From Eretmocerus hayati (taxonomy: Eukaryota; Arthropoda; Insecta; Hymenoptera; Aphelinidae), in assembly GCA_029851415.1 (NCBI GenBank), contig CM056743.1, positions 92,726,501-92,790,500 of the forward strand: a stretch of 64,000 nt of DNA, written 5' to 3'. Below, piece after piece: positions 32,191 to 45,391 of this stretch (the stretch's first letter is position 1; each line of letters begins with the position of its first letter). A program made the translations under genes and the position numbers. The notes under the pieces are model-generated. The model saw only the letters and a program-made list of their open reading frames with translations, was not told the origin of the DNA and ran no database searches.

Positions 32191-34666
32191 AGAGAGAGGG
32201 TTTGGTGATGAGGGCAACGGTGGCTATATGTGAGAGCGAGAAATTGTTGCGAGGACGAGGGCAACGGTGGCGGCGGCTACACGTGAGAACGATGATTTGC
32301 TGCGATGAGGAGGAGGAGGGCGGCAGCAAATTCGTTGTGGAGGACAACGACGGCAACGAATTGTAGATTCCTCAAACAGCTGTATAGCCACGGATATTCA
32401 AGCCTCGGTCTGCCCTACATATATTGATATAGCCTTATGCGCTGGATACATGCAGCAACGTGGTATGCAGAGCATATATGTACTGGATGCACCGTGGTCT
32501 GCAGAGCATGGTGTTGCACCATGACCTGCTGAGCATACTGTAAAAGGGGGGCCGTGGGAGAGGGGGGCAGAGCATTTTCAACGTATGATTTTCGTATACC
32601 TACAATGCTTTTCGCTCAGACGGCTTCCCCATGTATTTTAAATGGACAAAGTGTCCAATTGAATTCAAAATTGTTGGATTTTCGTGTAGCACCACTACTA
32701 ATCGCCTTCATTCTCTTCATCTAATCATTCATATTGAGGATGAATTCTCGCTCACGCTTTCAGCCGCGCATTTCATTCTAATTTTACTAGATTATTTTGT
32801 ATTTCTGAGCGATAAAAATTATTCTTTCTCTCAACTTTGTTCTCTTACAGAAGTTTCACACGGACAGCAGCGAATTCCTCTCGAATTCCTTGAAACTAGC
32901 CAACAATACTCACTTGTTCAACTATAAACTGCCATTTCCACGTCTTGAGATTCGCTGGTCATTTTCTCAATCTAACCCTGCTGAAACCAAAAAGAGAAAA
33001 TACCGCCGAGCTGTACAGAAGATTTATGAATCGACCTATCATTTCCCCTCATTTCACAACCGCCATGCCCTCATCATAAAGATAAGATCTCAATTTTTCC
33101 ATCTCCTCGAAGTTCCAAAAGCCTTTCTCAACCGAATCTGATGAGAACTCCCATCTAACAACTCTACGTGCACTAACGAATTTCAATCGACAAAAAATCT
33201 CACGACTGAGAACAATTTCACTCAGAATTCAATCTTCCACCTCTATCCACCTATCCAAGTATCCAGGAGACTCTCGTCGTCTTGGAACTCGTTTCAAGGT
33301 GTATTCGTGCGAATGATTTCCATCTAACCGCATTTTTCACTCGGCACATCTATGCTATTTCAACATTCCAGCTTAGTCAATATTATACTTTGTGCTCTAT
33401 GGATTTTGAACCCCCTCACTTCAATATACTGCATACGTTTCAATGGAATACCTTGATAATTGCAGCCTCCCCTATAACTCTAATTTGATTGGGAATTAGA
33501 TTCCTGACCTCAACCCATGGTAGCGTCTACTCTTCCACCTACCACCGTGATCCTACTCACCACCCAAAAATCAATTACTATACCGAATATAATGTTAACG
33601 CGCTCCTTTCCACCTTTTATACTACTGCACTCTTTGAAAATATCTACTATGTAGTTCGCGTAGCTCCCCCCCTCTCCTATTTTCTAACGCGCACTTTGTT
33701 TGTCTCGGCATGGCCGAGCCGAAGCGGTAACCTCGGCTACTCAACGCCCATATCACTCACGCGTGCAGCGTGCATCTACACTCCTTCTTAGTATTCAGCA
33801 ACCCCATGCGCACTCACCATTTGTTCTCCCGCACTTCTTATTTCTAAAGTTTTCAATAAATCATCGTTACCAATCATCATCATCATCATATATCTAACCA
33901 CAGATTTGGGAGCATGCACAGGAGGATATCTTTCCGATGGGAATAAACTACTCTCTCTCTCTCTCTCGAAATCTCTTGAATGTACTTTCTCAAAGATTCA
34001 ACTTAATTTTTCACTCATTCCACAATTGAATTCGCGTTACCCGAACCACGCTCGCGAGATCAGTTTTGTCATATCATGACGAACCCAAGTTATGTATCGA
34101 TGGTGAGACTTCATGGACATGGGACTCACTACCCCACAAAGCCCAGTTGGCTTTCCAGAGAAGACTCTGCTACTCCAGGACACTCCTGGGATGCCCTGAC
34201 ACCCTCAGGGAAGAATATCATAACAACTATTCTTATCCGTCAATTGGAGACTACTGGGGCCCATGAAAAGGAATGATGGATCGTCCCGAGTCTACTTTAC
34301 AGGAGTGGGGACAGAGATAAAACCTGCCGGCTCGAATTGATTGTGCTACTCGATTTACTTAAGGAAAACATGAAAAATGTGAAACTGGTACACATACTTT
34401 CACATATCTCTTGCTATCATGAATCAACCAGGAATTATTACTGGATATATACCGAGAAAATGGAAGAGAGAGAGAGATAGTAGGCCATTTTGGATTTCAG
34501 AAACAGAGATTATTCCCCTTCTATACCTTTCAGGAACTAAGTTGCCACTACGGCACGCTTCAACCGTCCAGTCCTGGCTATTGAATTCTGTAAACTACTC
34601 ACTCGTGGCACTTTTTTGGCATTCTGGGCGAAGAGAACTTGAATGAAAATTGGAAATGAACAGAAC
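32188..34666. other. No gene recognised; short simple repeats
   Basis: Begins with GAGAGAGAGAG. GAGGGCAACGGTGG occurs twice (about 32211 and 32260). Frames of 65-135 codons on the plus strand lack motifs. AATAAA followed by (ATC)n at about 33856-33890 resembles a retroelement tail, but I could not place its start. (CT)n at 33951-33967. Confidence 0.45.
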
Positions 34667-34822
34667 TGAGGCTGCATTCTCACGCTGTCGATTTTTTGCC
34701 GCCGTAAGCAATCTTCGCCATTGGTGTGAGAGAGAACGACTGATACAGCTTTTTCTCTCACACCAATGACGAAGATCGCTCGCCACGGCGAAAAATCACT
34801 AGTGTAAAAATGCAGCCTGAAG
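34667..34822. mobile_element. Short hairpin MITE (~155 bp)
   Basis: TGAGGCTGCATT on the left and AATGCAGCCTGA on the right; the arms continue as inverted copies (CTTCGCCATTGGTGTGAGAG / CTCTCACACCAATGACGAAG) to a 20-bp loop near 34738. Confidence 0.75.
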
Positions 34823-36120
34823 AATAGACGCCCTCTCCCGGCCACGAGGCATCCTCCTGGTGTTCCGAGGGTCAGCCCCGCGGGAGCTGAGCTGCTTCTC
34901 TGTAGAAGGCCGGCAGGTAAGAGAGCGAGCTCACTGCAGCGAGGAGATGGTGGAGGCTCCGGGCAACCCGAAACTCTCCTCTACCTCCACGCTACATCAG
35001 GACTTGGCCAATGAGCACACTTCATTGCCCGACTTTTGACTTCAAGTCACGTTCTTCACCGCTCTGAAAACGAGCTCTTCCTCTTTCTACTCTCCCAATC
35101 TCTTTCCCTATTCTAATCCTCACTTGAGTGATTCATGCGGGGGAAGTGACAGGCATTGACACATGCTATAGAGAGTGAGAAGAATATATCGCTACACTCC
35201 CCTAACTTCAGTGCATCGACCATGCCAGCGACATGGATACATGACGCGGACCTATCGGGCCCTCTTCCTTTCAAGCTGTGGATGAGTGTTAGCTCCCCGG
35301 GACTGAAGCAGAAGGGAAAAACCGACGCGTAACGTAACAGGCTCGGTCACGTTACTCCCGACATACGTCTCCAAAAGCAGTCTATCGAAACTTCTCGGTG
35401 GATAGTGACTCAATATTCGGATAAAATCGGCTCAGTGTGGAATTCCATGCAATTATCTGCAGGCAACGGCTGAGAAGATTGATGTCCGCCTCTGCAACAT
35501 CGAGTTCAGTATGTTAACTCAAAATTTGATTCGTCCGATCAGCATTACCCCGGTGAGACACTAGTGAGAATGGCACATTCTTCGTATCGAACTGATCTCA
35601 TTCACTCAGCCATTCCCAGGAGGGCCCTTACATCTGCATGATGCTCAGATATCAAGGGATTGAACTCAGCATAGTATGATAGGATCATTCAAAGCCCCTT
35701 TTGGGGAGAAGAAACAACTCACCGTTATATACAAGAGCGAAAAAAGCTTTCTTCACAAGTAGCTGCGTATCAAAAACTACCAACTTAGCACTCGTTGGTA
35801 TGAGATCATAGCACTTATGGAATTGGAAGAACCGGACCAAAATCTGTGTCTCATCTGCAACTGCCAAGAAGAGAACTAGTCAATGCGTTGGGATATTAAT
35901 CTCCAGGATAATATTCACTGTCACAAAAGGATGCAACATAGTGGTAGGATTCTCACTCACACTTCATGATCTTTATCCACTTCAAAGATTTGGTAGGAAG
36001 AGCAATACATACTGCTAGAGCAACACATTATTCCGCTGAACTGACTTGGAGTCACATGTAATCAAGATCTATGATGACATGACCTGTCTTGTTGGGATCG
36101 GTTAACCAGTTACGTCTAAC
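34823..36120. other. GC-rich patch then unique sequence, no gene recognised
   Basis: 34823-35000 is GC-rich (CCCGGCCACGAGGCATCCTC, GTCAGCCCCGCGGGAGCTGA) in contrast to its surroundings. It could be an old SINE or CpG-rich host sequence. No open frame or RNA structure is convincing. Confidence 0.4.
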
Positions 36121-36461
36121 AAGGGGGGACCACAGTGTTTGGGTCTTCAATCACCTCCAAAAATTTTTTTACAGTTCGGTACTACCTAGAATATGAAGAA
36201 TCCAGAGTAACTCCGTCCAATGGGCTCCGTCCAACTGGCTCCTGTTCAGAGATATGGTCAAAATCGCTAGCGTCGTCAGTATATCTATAGATACCATTCC
36301 TCAACATGGGCCTATATGAGCAATGCTAATCTCAGTTGCTGTGTCTTTGGACAGGAGGCTCATTGTATTAAGTTACTCTGGATTCTTCATATTCTGGGTG
36401 GTACCAAACTATAGAAAGATCTCGCAGGCAATTGTCGACCCAAATACTGTGGTCCCCCCTT
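36121..36461. mobile_element. Foldback element, 341 bp
   Basis: Ends AAGGGGGGACCACAGT (36121) and ACTGTGGTCCCCCCTT (to 36461) are exact inverted repeats. The arms of about 165 bp match throughout with small differences. It encloses no gene. Confidence 0.8.
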
Positions 36462-37100
36462 GTAAGTTTAGGATTAAGTTTTCGGTGGATAAGAGGGTTC
36501 GCGGATCTTCATTTCCCCGAACTGTTAAACTATGATTCTCAGATCATACTGGACGACGAAACTTTGGGCCTGGGACGTCCACCTTAGGAGCTTCTGATCA
36601 TCTCATGTATTTCTCGACGAATGAACTGAATACGTGCTTAATCTTGCTCCATCGCATTAGAATTTCTTCCAAATCGCGAAGAACTAATCCTCCGAAGGAC
36701 GCTGCTCTACGGATTCTCTCTTCAATCTTCGAATTATGGTTATTCAGTCACCTTGTCATGATGCACATCTAGATATGTTCCCCTACGGATTTTGACTCGT
36801 TAAACGCGATCTTGGTGGTCAAAAAGTGCCGTGATGTATCTGGAGAGGGATATCCGCAAATTTGCGCACCTGGCTCTTGGCAAGGAAGTCCAGTTCTGCG
36901 ATAAATTGACAAGGAATCATGGAATCATGGAGAGGAGAGTAGTATACGGGGCACTACAGCCGGACGCCGATGACTTCACACCAGCTATAATACCATCGGT
37001 AAATTTTTTTCGCCGCGCCGATTCGAATGGGTTTTAGCAGTGTCAGTGCCCCTCCGCAGCGGCCGGCCCCCCTCAATCAACACGTGGATCCAATAGCCTA
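36462..37100. other. No gene recognised
   Basis: No motif or clear repeat; passes gradually into the degenerate satellite. Confidence 0.4.
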
Positions 37101-38710
37101 GGGATCCGGAGATATCCCAGGACGTGCGATTCTGGTTTCTTAGCTCTGTGATAAAAAAATTCGAGAATCTCCCCGACTCTTTTCCAAGATTTTTCATCAC
37201 AGGGCTGAGATTCCAGGATCATACTCCCCAAATCATCACCCGATCCAGCTGCTTTGAAATCATGCTCTAGCCTTGGTCGTTGTATGGTAATTATGCTTCT
37301 TGGAGGATAAGATGAAATCCTGCCAGTAAAATCGGCCAGGATAGAGATTCAGCTCTCAAATCTCCTCGCAACCACCGCCCTCTCGTAGATTTATGTCCGA
37401 AAAGATTCAAAAAAGTTGTAGTCTATTTAAATATCAAGAATTGTGATCACATATCTGGCGGATCGTATTCTCAATCCCTAGAATATTGCTTGATCTTCCT
37501 ACCACCAAACACACTTGGCTTAGTCTCGAGGTATGGTGACGGATAGCCGGTTTATTCAAATTTGCTGGTCGGAGCGCCCCAAACTAACATAATCGGATGA
37601 ATCTATAGTGAGTCATCCCACGACTTGGGATCAGATTTCATCTGTGGCGATGTCCAGATTCAGCAACGGAATAATCAAATCTCCTACCTGCCACCATGGA
37701 GTGGTAGATTCACGCTCGTCAATCTATGAGAATCAACTCCATCTCGACATTTTCGATCACAGAGCGAAGATCTCAGAATCAAACAACCTGGTATATCTCC
37801 CGATCCCTAGGTGATTGGATCTTATATTTATTCTGGGCCGTTGTATGGTCACTATGTTCCTCGATACATGAGATCAGATTCTGCTTGTGGAAAAGGCCAG
37901 GATAGAGATTCAACGCTTGAATCTCCTCGCTGTCATTACCCTTCCCTAGATTCACGCCCGAAAAGATTTGTAGTCCATTCAGTCATCGAGGATTGTGATT
38001 GCATAGCTAGCGGATCATAGTTCCCAGCCCTAGAATATTGCTCGGACTTTCGACCACTGGACACTTGGCTTAGATTCATGGTATGGTGACCGAATCACGT
38101 AAGTCATCCTATTACTAGGGATCAGATTCAACCCGTGGGGATGGCCAGGTTCAGCAAGGGAACACTCAAATCTCCTACCCGTCACTATCAAGTAGCAGAT
38201 TCACGGCCACGAATCGATGAGAATATACGGCTTCTCGAGATTTCTGATCACAGAGCTAAGATTTGAGTTGCATGTCCTAAGATATCTACTGATCCCTTGG
38301 CTATTGGATCACGTGTTCATTCCGGACGGTTGTATGGTCACCATATTTCTCGGTGCATGAGATCAGATTCAGCTTGTGGAAACAGCAGGAATAGAGATAC
38401 AACGCTCGAATCTTCTTGCATCAACCACCCTCTGGTAGATACTCGCCCAAAACTATGTGTAGTCCATTCCGTCATTAAAAAATGTGATCACAGAGCTGAA
38501 GGACCAGAGTTTCAATCACTAGGATATTGCTCGATGTTCCATCCAATGAACACAGTCGGGTTAGGCTCGTGATATGTGAACCGGATAACGTAAGTCTCTC
38601 CACAACTCGAGATCAGAGTCATTCCGTGGAGATGTTCAGGTTCACCGAGAGGACACTCAAATCTCCTCCCTGCTACTATTGAGATCCAGATTTACGCCCG
38701 TCAATCTATG
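37101..38710. repeat. Degenerate satellite, ~235-280 bp units
   Basis: Repeating blocks contain GGCCAGGATAGAGATTCA, CTCAAATCTCCT and AGATTCACGCCCG-type boxes at about 37340, 37650, 37895, 38130, 38385 and 38640. Divergence between units is high. The same boxes reappear at about 56985-57090, beyond the second copy of the 1.03 kb element, so both copies inserted in the same satellite family. Confidence 0.6.
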
Positions 38711-39743
38711 CCCTGCCGAAAAATATCAAGTGATGTATCATTTGATAAATCACTTGATAAATCAGTTGATATATCACTTGATAAATCACTTGATTTATCA
38801 GGCCAATTTCACATGTGAAATTTCTGAGGTAATTTTTTAAAAAATTAATTTTTTTTTTTCCATATTCGACACTCGAGTGAATGTCTTTGGATTTACATGG
38901 GCCAAGCGTCGTAGCTACATCGAGAGAAAACGTAATTTGAGATATAAAATTTCGGACTTACGGGGATTTGAACCTGCGACCTCCGAGTTTGTAGACACAA
39001 TACTTAGCCAACTGCGCCATCTGAGATGCGTCATGGGGATGCACAGAATACGTACATGTGGCACTCTTTCTCAGAGCAAACTTCGTCTTCTATCGACAAA
39101 GCTCAGAGTGTAGTTTAATTCCTCGTCAAATGTGATGCGCTATTATTTCTTATATGCTCAATCGAGTTTTAACCATATTTTAGAGGAAATGACGATGCAA
39201 AACTGATGAGAAGTGAGAATCTTACTCATCACTCGACATCACTTTATTTTTCTTTGTGTGAAGCGGAAGAGTCAACTACTGTCTAGATGAGCTTCCAGCC
39301 TCTTCTCCTCAAGCAAAATTCTAAAGTATATGCAAAAATTCGCTATTGAGTTTGTACCTTCGCCGTTTTTAAAATCTCATAGCGCTGCTCGAGGGTCACT
39401 AAATTCAACGCCGGCATCACAAGGCATACCTTTTTTTCGCATGGATTCCTGAATATAAATGAAGCCTGGGCAATGCAGTTGGTTTCGGCTCGGTGTATAA
39501 AATAAGTGTACCCACCCACCCCCTGTGTACCCAACATACCCCCCCCCCCCCATATGCCGATCTCAGACATGGGCACTCGTTGGCGTCCCCGCATATTCTT
39601 TCATATCGCTTATTTTCTCATATCCTAATATAAAAAACGTAAGAAGAATATGTGGGGACGCCAACGAGTGCCCATGTCTGAGATCGGCATATGGGGGGGG
39701 GGGGGGGGGGGCATTGTTCCAAACTTTTTGGGTCCAACCAATC
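38711..39743. mobile_element. 1.03 kb repeat with tRNA-like promoter, copy 1
   Basis: Starts CCCTGCCGAAAAATATCAAG, followed by several TGATATATCACTT-type units, then a tRNA-like segment. It ends TTTTTGGGTCCAACCAATC. A second copy in opposite orientation lies at 55786-56845. This copy carries an extra inner palindrome (39549-39602 with 39642-39693, motif GGGCACTCGTTGGCGTCCCC) and long C and G runs. Confidence 0.75.
38955..39030 (-). repeat. tRNA-like segment in the 1.03 kb repeat, copy 1
   Basis: Minus strand: A-box TGGCGCAGTTGGCTAAG and B-box GGTTCAAATCCCC with tRNA spacing. Acceptor ends do not pair, so it is a polymerase III promoter relic rather than a tRNA gene. Confidence 0.55.
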
Positions 39744-40309
39744 ACAAGGCAGCTTGGCCAGGGTGTCTACAGGAGGAAAAACCGGGAAAAGTCGGGAATT
39801 CGTCGGGAAAACCGGATAAATGTTCCGTCTTGTCGGGGATTTTAGTCTCTCATCTTTGAATTAGATCAGGATTGGAGAACTGATAATCAGACCAAAATTT
39901 TGGCTCTAGAATAATTGAGATGAAGATTTTCTCACGTAGGGGATAGTGGGTCGAATTTGGACGGGGGCAAAATTGGATAAGTGAGATAGCTAGGTCACGA
40001 TAGATTCTAGGCTCCCCTCACGTGGATTCTCTTGTAATACCACCACAGACAGCGGTTTTCATGGTGGTTAGATCTCTTGAAAAGATACTGGGAGTACACG
40101 CTGATATAGGGCTGCTTTTCGAGGGTGTCGCGCGGTTCATCTCGAAAATGCAAGAGTTTACGCTGCTCCTGCGTGAGTGGACGGACTCCATCGCCATTTG
40201 GGGATCAAAAATTACATCACAAAATGAAGATTTTGAGCCATTGTGGGTTGAAATTGGTTCAATAGGACACGAATAATCGCAATTTTGCGAGAAAAAGGTT
40301 GGAGGCATT
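39744..40309. other. Transposon-end fragments, no gene
   Basis: 39755-39840 reads CAGGGTGTCTACAGG then ACCGGGAAAAGTCGGG, a common end of arthropod DNA elements; a diverged inverted relative is at about 52400-52495. 39939-39985 (TAGGGGATAGTGGGTCG, GGGGCAAAATTGG) resembles the inverted end at about 50540-50580. Confidence 0.45.
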
Positions 40310-40503
40310 ATTTTTTTATTTTATTTATTAAGCCATTCAAACCTCAAGGAGGCTTATTTAGGCATTGCCTGTATAATATACATACAAGATCTTTGAAAAT
40401 GAAAAAGAAATATAATTATATAAGAACATCATTACTTAATATACAGAGATACAGTACAGTGAAGTCGCTTCTGAATCTAATTTAACAAGTACATCTTTCA
40501 CAG

Positions 40504-42414
40504 TTAAATATTCATCTCACACTCATCAAAAAAATCAAGTATGGCTCTACAGCAGGGTACGTGGGGGTCTGTTATGAACATTCCAATGCAAAGAGGAGGG
40601 CTTTGACCCGTGAGGGATTTGATTTTTTTCAACAGTTCCTCTCTTTGATCGATATAGAGTTTACATTGCCATAGAATATGATTCACATTCTCATCTGATT
40701 CTTCACATTTACAAGTAGGGCTATCACCTATGTTGACTCTGTGCAGTGAAGAAGCTAAATTATAATGATTAGCCCGACATCTAGCAATCGTATCTATGAG
40801 TTCACGGTCTAATTTCTTACAAGAAAACCAAGGTTTAGTTCTATCATTGACAAAAAATTCAAAGTATTTCGTTCCAGTCGTGAGCCCTTTCGTCTTGATT
40901 TCCTCTCTTGTGCTCATACAAGCTTTGTACTTGAATGACTCAAAAAAGTCGGTGAATGGTATTTTGAAGACATCTTGAGTGGATGCTTCTGTCGCAGATT
41001 TGGCTAGTAAGTCGACCTCTTCATTTCCTCGGATTCCTATATGTGCAGGAATCCAAAATAAATTGATTTTACCTTTGTCGTTATTCGTTACGAAATTGTG
41101 GAACTTTTTTTTTGATTCAAGAATAAGGCTGTTTGTTCTAACTGAGATATGGGTTGATCGAAGGGATTGAAGAGCACTGTGCGAATCCGAGAAAATGAAA
41201 AAGTGTGAATCTCTGTGCTCCAAGATGATGTAAAAAGCGGCGGAGAGCGCTGTGCATTCTGCCGTGAAAACGGAAGCATTTATATTTATAGAAATTTTTT
41301 TTGAGATGTCCAACTGAGGGCAGATACACGCCGCCCCAACAAATTTGTGACTTTGAATCTTGCTACCGTCAGTACAAATTGCTATCGCATCATGTTTGTC
41401 TAGGAAGCGAGAAAAATCCTCCGCGGGCATGGACGAATCTTTGAGTTCATTACCCAATCTAGTATCAAATGGTACAGATGTCGTGATTGTGGCATAATCA
41501 TGACTATATAAAGCATAGTTGGGTCCATTCGAAATGATAGGGCTAATATCTTTGATTCCTGATATGCATTTTCGTAGTAACAGAAGTTTCTTTGGTGTAC
41601 ACGTTTCTTTTACCGCAAAATATTTTCTAATAATATTAGTCACTGGCAAATTGGCGTTACAGAGAACTTTTACTAAATAGCAATTCGCCAAGTAATTAGC
41701 TCGATCTTGTAGAGATGTAAGCTTTGATTCAGCTAGTAGGATATTTTTTGATGTGCTTTTACGGAAGCCCAGGGCTACTCGGATGGCTTGATACTGGATC
41801 GCCTCAATTTTTTCTCTCAAAGCTTTGGTATTGGGAAAATATACAAAACTCGCGTAATCAAATATAGATCGAACAAAACTCTTGTAAAGTATAATGAGGG
41901 TCTCAGGATGAGATCCCCACCACGTACCATAGAGATATTTGAGTATATTCATTGCTTTGGAGCATCTTACGAGTATATGGTTCACATGTAGCTTGAAATT
42001 CAAGTTATAGTCTAGATGGACGCCGAGGGAACGAGCATAGGCGCATGAACGCACTTCTTGCCCTTCAATCGTAATTGAGATGTTACCTGGATGGATTCTC
42101 TTATTATTAAAGTGAACTAGTTTTGTTTTGGGCGGGGTGAGTTCTAAACCAAATTCAAACAAGTTATCTGCAATTTTTTTGATAGCACTTCCCAACGTTT
42201 TGGTACCCCATTCAAGTGAGTTGCATTTAACATAGACAGCAGTATCATCTGCAAATTGAGAGACCACTACTGTTTTACTGACATTCAAAGCTATAGCAAT
42301 CACACAAATAATGAAAATGAGGGGACTCAGTACACCTCCTTGAGCTACACCTTTTCTTGCTATTCTATGGCTGGTGGGATTGATCGATGAAAAAATGAAA
42401 CGCTCATATGATAG
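40504..42414 (-). pseudogene. I-LINE ORF2, reverse transcriptase C-terminal half and RNase H
   Basis: Landmarks in order: FLSYERFIFSS, GVAQGGVLSPLIF, catalytic FADDTAVYVKC, GVHLDYNLNFKLHVNHI, then RNase H motifs ICTDGSKI, VFTAECTAL, FSDSHSALQSL and NEEVDLLAKSA. A Cys/His pattern CKCEESDENVNHILWQC closes the protein. The frame is open from the foldback border to its stop, over 600 codons. The first residues of the open frame beyond 42414 belong to the foldback. Confidence 0.9.
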
Positions 42415-45391
42415 AAAGGAGCTGTTACAAATAAGGCCAAATCTGCTCCAGAGAATTTGGACTCCAGGTTGCACTGAAATGCGTGTTTTGGGTGTCTGAA
42501 TATGCATATGAATTTTTTCCGCGTCAAACCAAAGCGTCTCCCAGTAGTGGGCAAAAAGGTGTCCCATTTAAAATACACGTGGAACGCACTTTCTAGCGTC
42601 CCTCTCAAAATTGGCCCAATGGACTATAACGGCTCCAATGGGGATTTGTTCTTGAACAGAAAATACAACTTTTAGGGGTTTTTTCATGGACGGGAAATGA
42701 TGTGCTGGTACCGAAAAACCACTTGAGAGATGGAAAATGCGGATCTTTCACGCTAAAACCGGGGAATACCCGAACGGAGCGGGATTAATCGGAAAGTTGC
42801 AGAGGACCAAAGTTGTAGATTATGTTCTAAGCTTCCATTTGGCATCGGTTTTTTATGCATGTATTGGTTGGGGGTTCCCAAAAAACGACCAAAAGTCGTA
42901 AAAAACCATATTTATTGGATTTCTTGGCGATCTCGGGGTAAAAATGGACTGACAAACTGTCATATCTTGTAGATCTCATCAAAATACACATTTTTGGTTC
43001 CCATAATTTTTTCGAAAAAACGCACCAGATTCGAGTTTATAGCGAAAAAGTGCCGGAAATAGGCACTCTCCAACGTTCTCACGCAAAATACTCGAAGAAC
43101 GCAAATGGAAACCCTATATAATAATTGCGTGAAAAGTTGCTTTTTCTCGTGTACTTCAAAATGAAAAAAAAAATTCATAGCGTTTCGATGTTCCTGCTTC
43201 GAGGAATATGCATTTTTATGCCAGATAACGAGTTTGAGTGGATAAATTCATGGTTCCAGCATGCTATATGCAATTCTACGTCAATGAGTCATACAACTAC
43301 ATCAATCGGACATGCAAAATCACCAATTTTCTTCCACGATCATCATTCGGAGCTATATGAGGTTATGATAAGGATCGAATCTTTGAACACCAGGATTGTT
43401 GTCTTTCTCAAAACTTTTTCCAACTATGAGAATATTGTAGTGTACGAGACTACGAAAATAACCATTCATGAGAACTCATACTCTATGGCTTGGATTGATA
43501 TCACAAGTTGATGTCGAAAATTTTCAAACTAGTGAAATCTACTTAATCAGCCGTGACAGTAGTCCGCCTGTCAAGCTAGACGACGGGATTACTGGTAGAA
43601 CAAGTTTTCTGAGTAAGATGACAACGGAAGTTATTCGTTCTTCACGTTTTATCCCAAAACTCGTGTGTCAGTTAGTTCACCTGTTCATAATAACTATAGT
43701 TTTCTTTGATATCACATATTTGACTTTGAGGTTCAATCTGACTCAGAGTCATCTTCATCTGTAGCCACTGATTCAAAAACTCCATGCTCAACCAGGAACT
43801 CTCCATTCGTTTGCTCATGGTCGACATTGCTGACGAAGGAATCATAGCATTCACCAAATAAACTATCGACGAAACAAAATACTTCGCACCCCAGAATTAG
43901 ATCATCGTCATACTGGGTATCTGCGATATAAGTTTGATTCATTGATTTGGATATTCGCAATATGCGAATAACATCAGAAAGGACTCCTTTATTCTGAGAA
44001 GAACGAGAAACGTCAATTCTCTCTCCCTGACGAGATGGCATATGGTTCCCATTTGATTATTTGGAGAGCTTTGATTTTGAGAAAGAAAGGAGCCCTCTTA
44101 AGACATATCTCGCTATGATATCTGATTTTTTGGAACCCGCCAAAATTATGAGGACCACGGATGCGTATCCAGGGATGTGCATATTGGAGAAATCGTTTGA
44201 GCCTCTGTTGCGAGTGACTCGAGGTATTATGATTTTTGGGCTATTTGCGATTTTTTTAGAGGGAGAAGGTTTGAATCGGGGATTCACATCTACCAACGTA
44301 CGAATTCACACAATATCAACAGATTTTGGCAGCAGCGACTTCCGGGGAACCCATGTGCGTGCAAGCTTGCCAGTGTTGGGCCTTGACAAATGAGGAATTC
44401 CAATAGCACCGGAGAATTTTGATGGATGTGCCTAGTTTCCGGGATATTCTAGGGCTCTGAACGGTGATCGTGGATGAAAATTGGTGATTTTGCATGTCCA
44501 ATTGATGTAGTTGTATGACTCATTGACGTAGAATTGCATATAGCATGCTGGAACCATGAATTTATCCACTCAAACTTGTTATCTGGCATAAAAATGCATA
44601 TTCCTAGAAGCAGGAACATCGGAACGCTATAAATTTTTTTTTCATCTTAAAGTACACAAAAGAGGGCAACTTTTCACGCAATTATTATATAGGGTTTCCA
44701 TTTGCGTTTTTCGAATATTTTGCGTGAGAATGTTGGAGAGTGCTTATTTTCGGCACTTTTTCGCTATAAACTCGAATCTGGTGCGTCTTTTCGAAAAAAT
44801 TATGGGAACCAAAAATGTGTATTTTGATGAGATCTACAAGATATGATAGTTTGTCAGTCCATTTTCACCCCGAGATCGCCAAGAAATCTAATAAATATGG
44901 TTTTTTACGACTTTTGGTCGTTTTTTGGGAACCCCCAACCAATACATGCATAAAAAACCGATGCCAAATGAAAGCTTAGAACATAATCTACAACTTTGGT
45001 CCTCTGCAACTTTTCGATTAATCCCACTCCGTTCGAGTATTCCCCGGTTTTAGCGTGAATGATCCGCATTTTCCATCTCTCAAGTGGTTTTTCGGTACCA
45101 GCACATCATTTCCCGTCCATGAAAAAACCCCTCAAAGTTGTATTTTCTGTTCAACAACAAATCCTCATTGGAGCCGTTATAGTCCATTGGGCCAATTTTG
45201 AGAGGGACGCTAGAAAGTGCGTTCCACGTGTATTTTAAATGGGACACCTTTTTGCCCACTACTGGGAGACGCTTTGGTTTGACGCGGAAAAAATTCATAT
45301 GCATATTCAGACACCCAAAACACGCATTTCAGTGCAACATGGAGTCCCAATTCTCTGGAGCAGATTTGGCCTTATTTGCAACAGCTCCTTT
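42415..45391. mobile_element. 2,977-bp foldback element inside the I-LINE
   Basis: Ends AAAGGAGCTGTT (42415) and AACAGCTCCTTT (to 45391) are exact inverted repeats. The arms, each about 0.95 kb, match over 42415-43360 and 44430-45391. The central 1.07 kb is not inverted; it contains a minus-strand frame of 102 codons (44041-43733), Asp/Glu-rich at its end, which I do not recognise. Its removal reconnects the reverse transcriptase coding sequence. It could be a non-autonomous relative of a DNA transposon whose transposase is elsewhere. Confidence 0.85.

Noticed and set aside
34066..34276. Two overlapping 66-codon frames
   Set aside because: Both look protein-like in composition, but they overlap in different frames on the same strand and neither has a motif or supporting signals.
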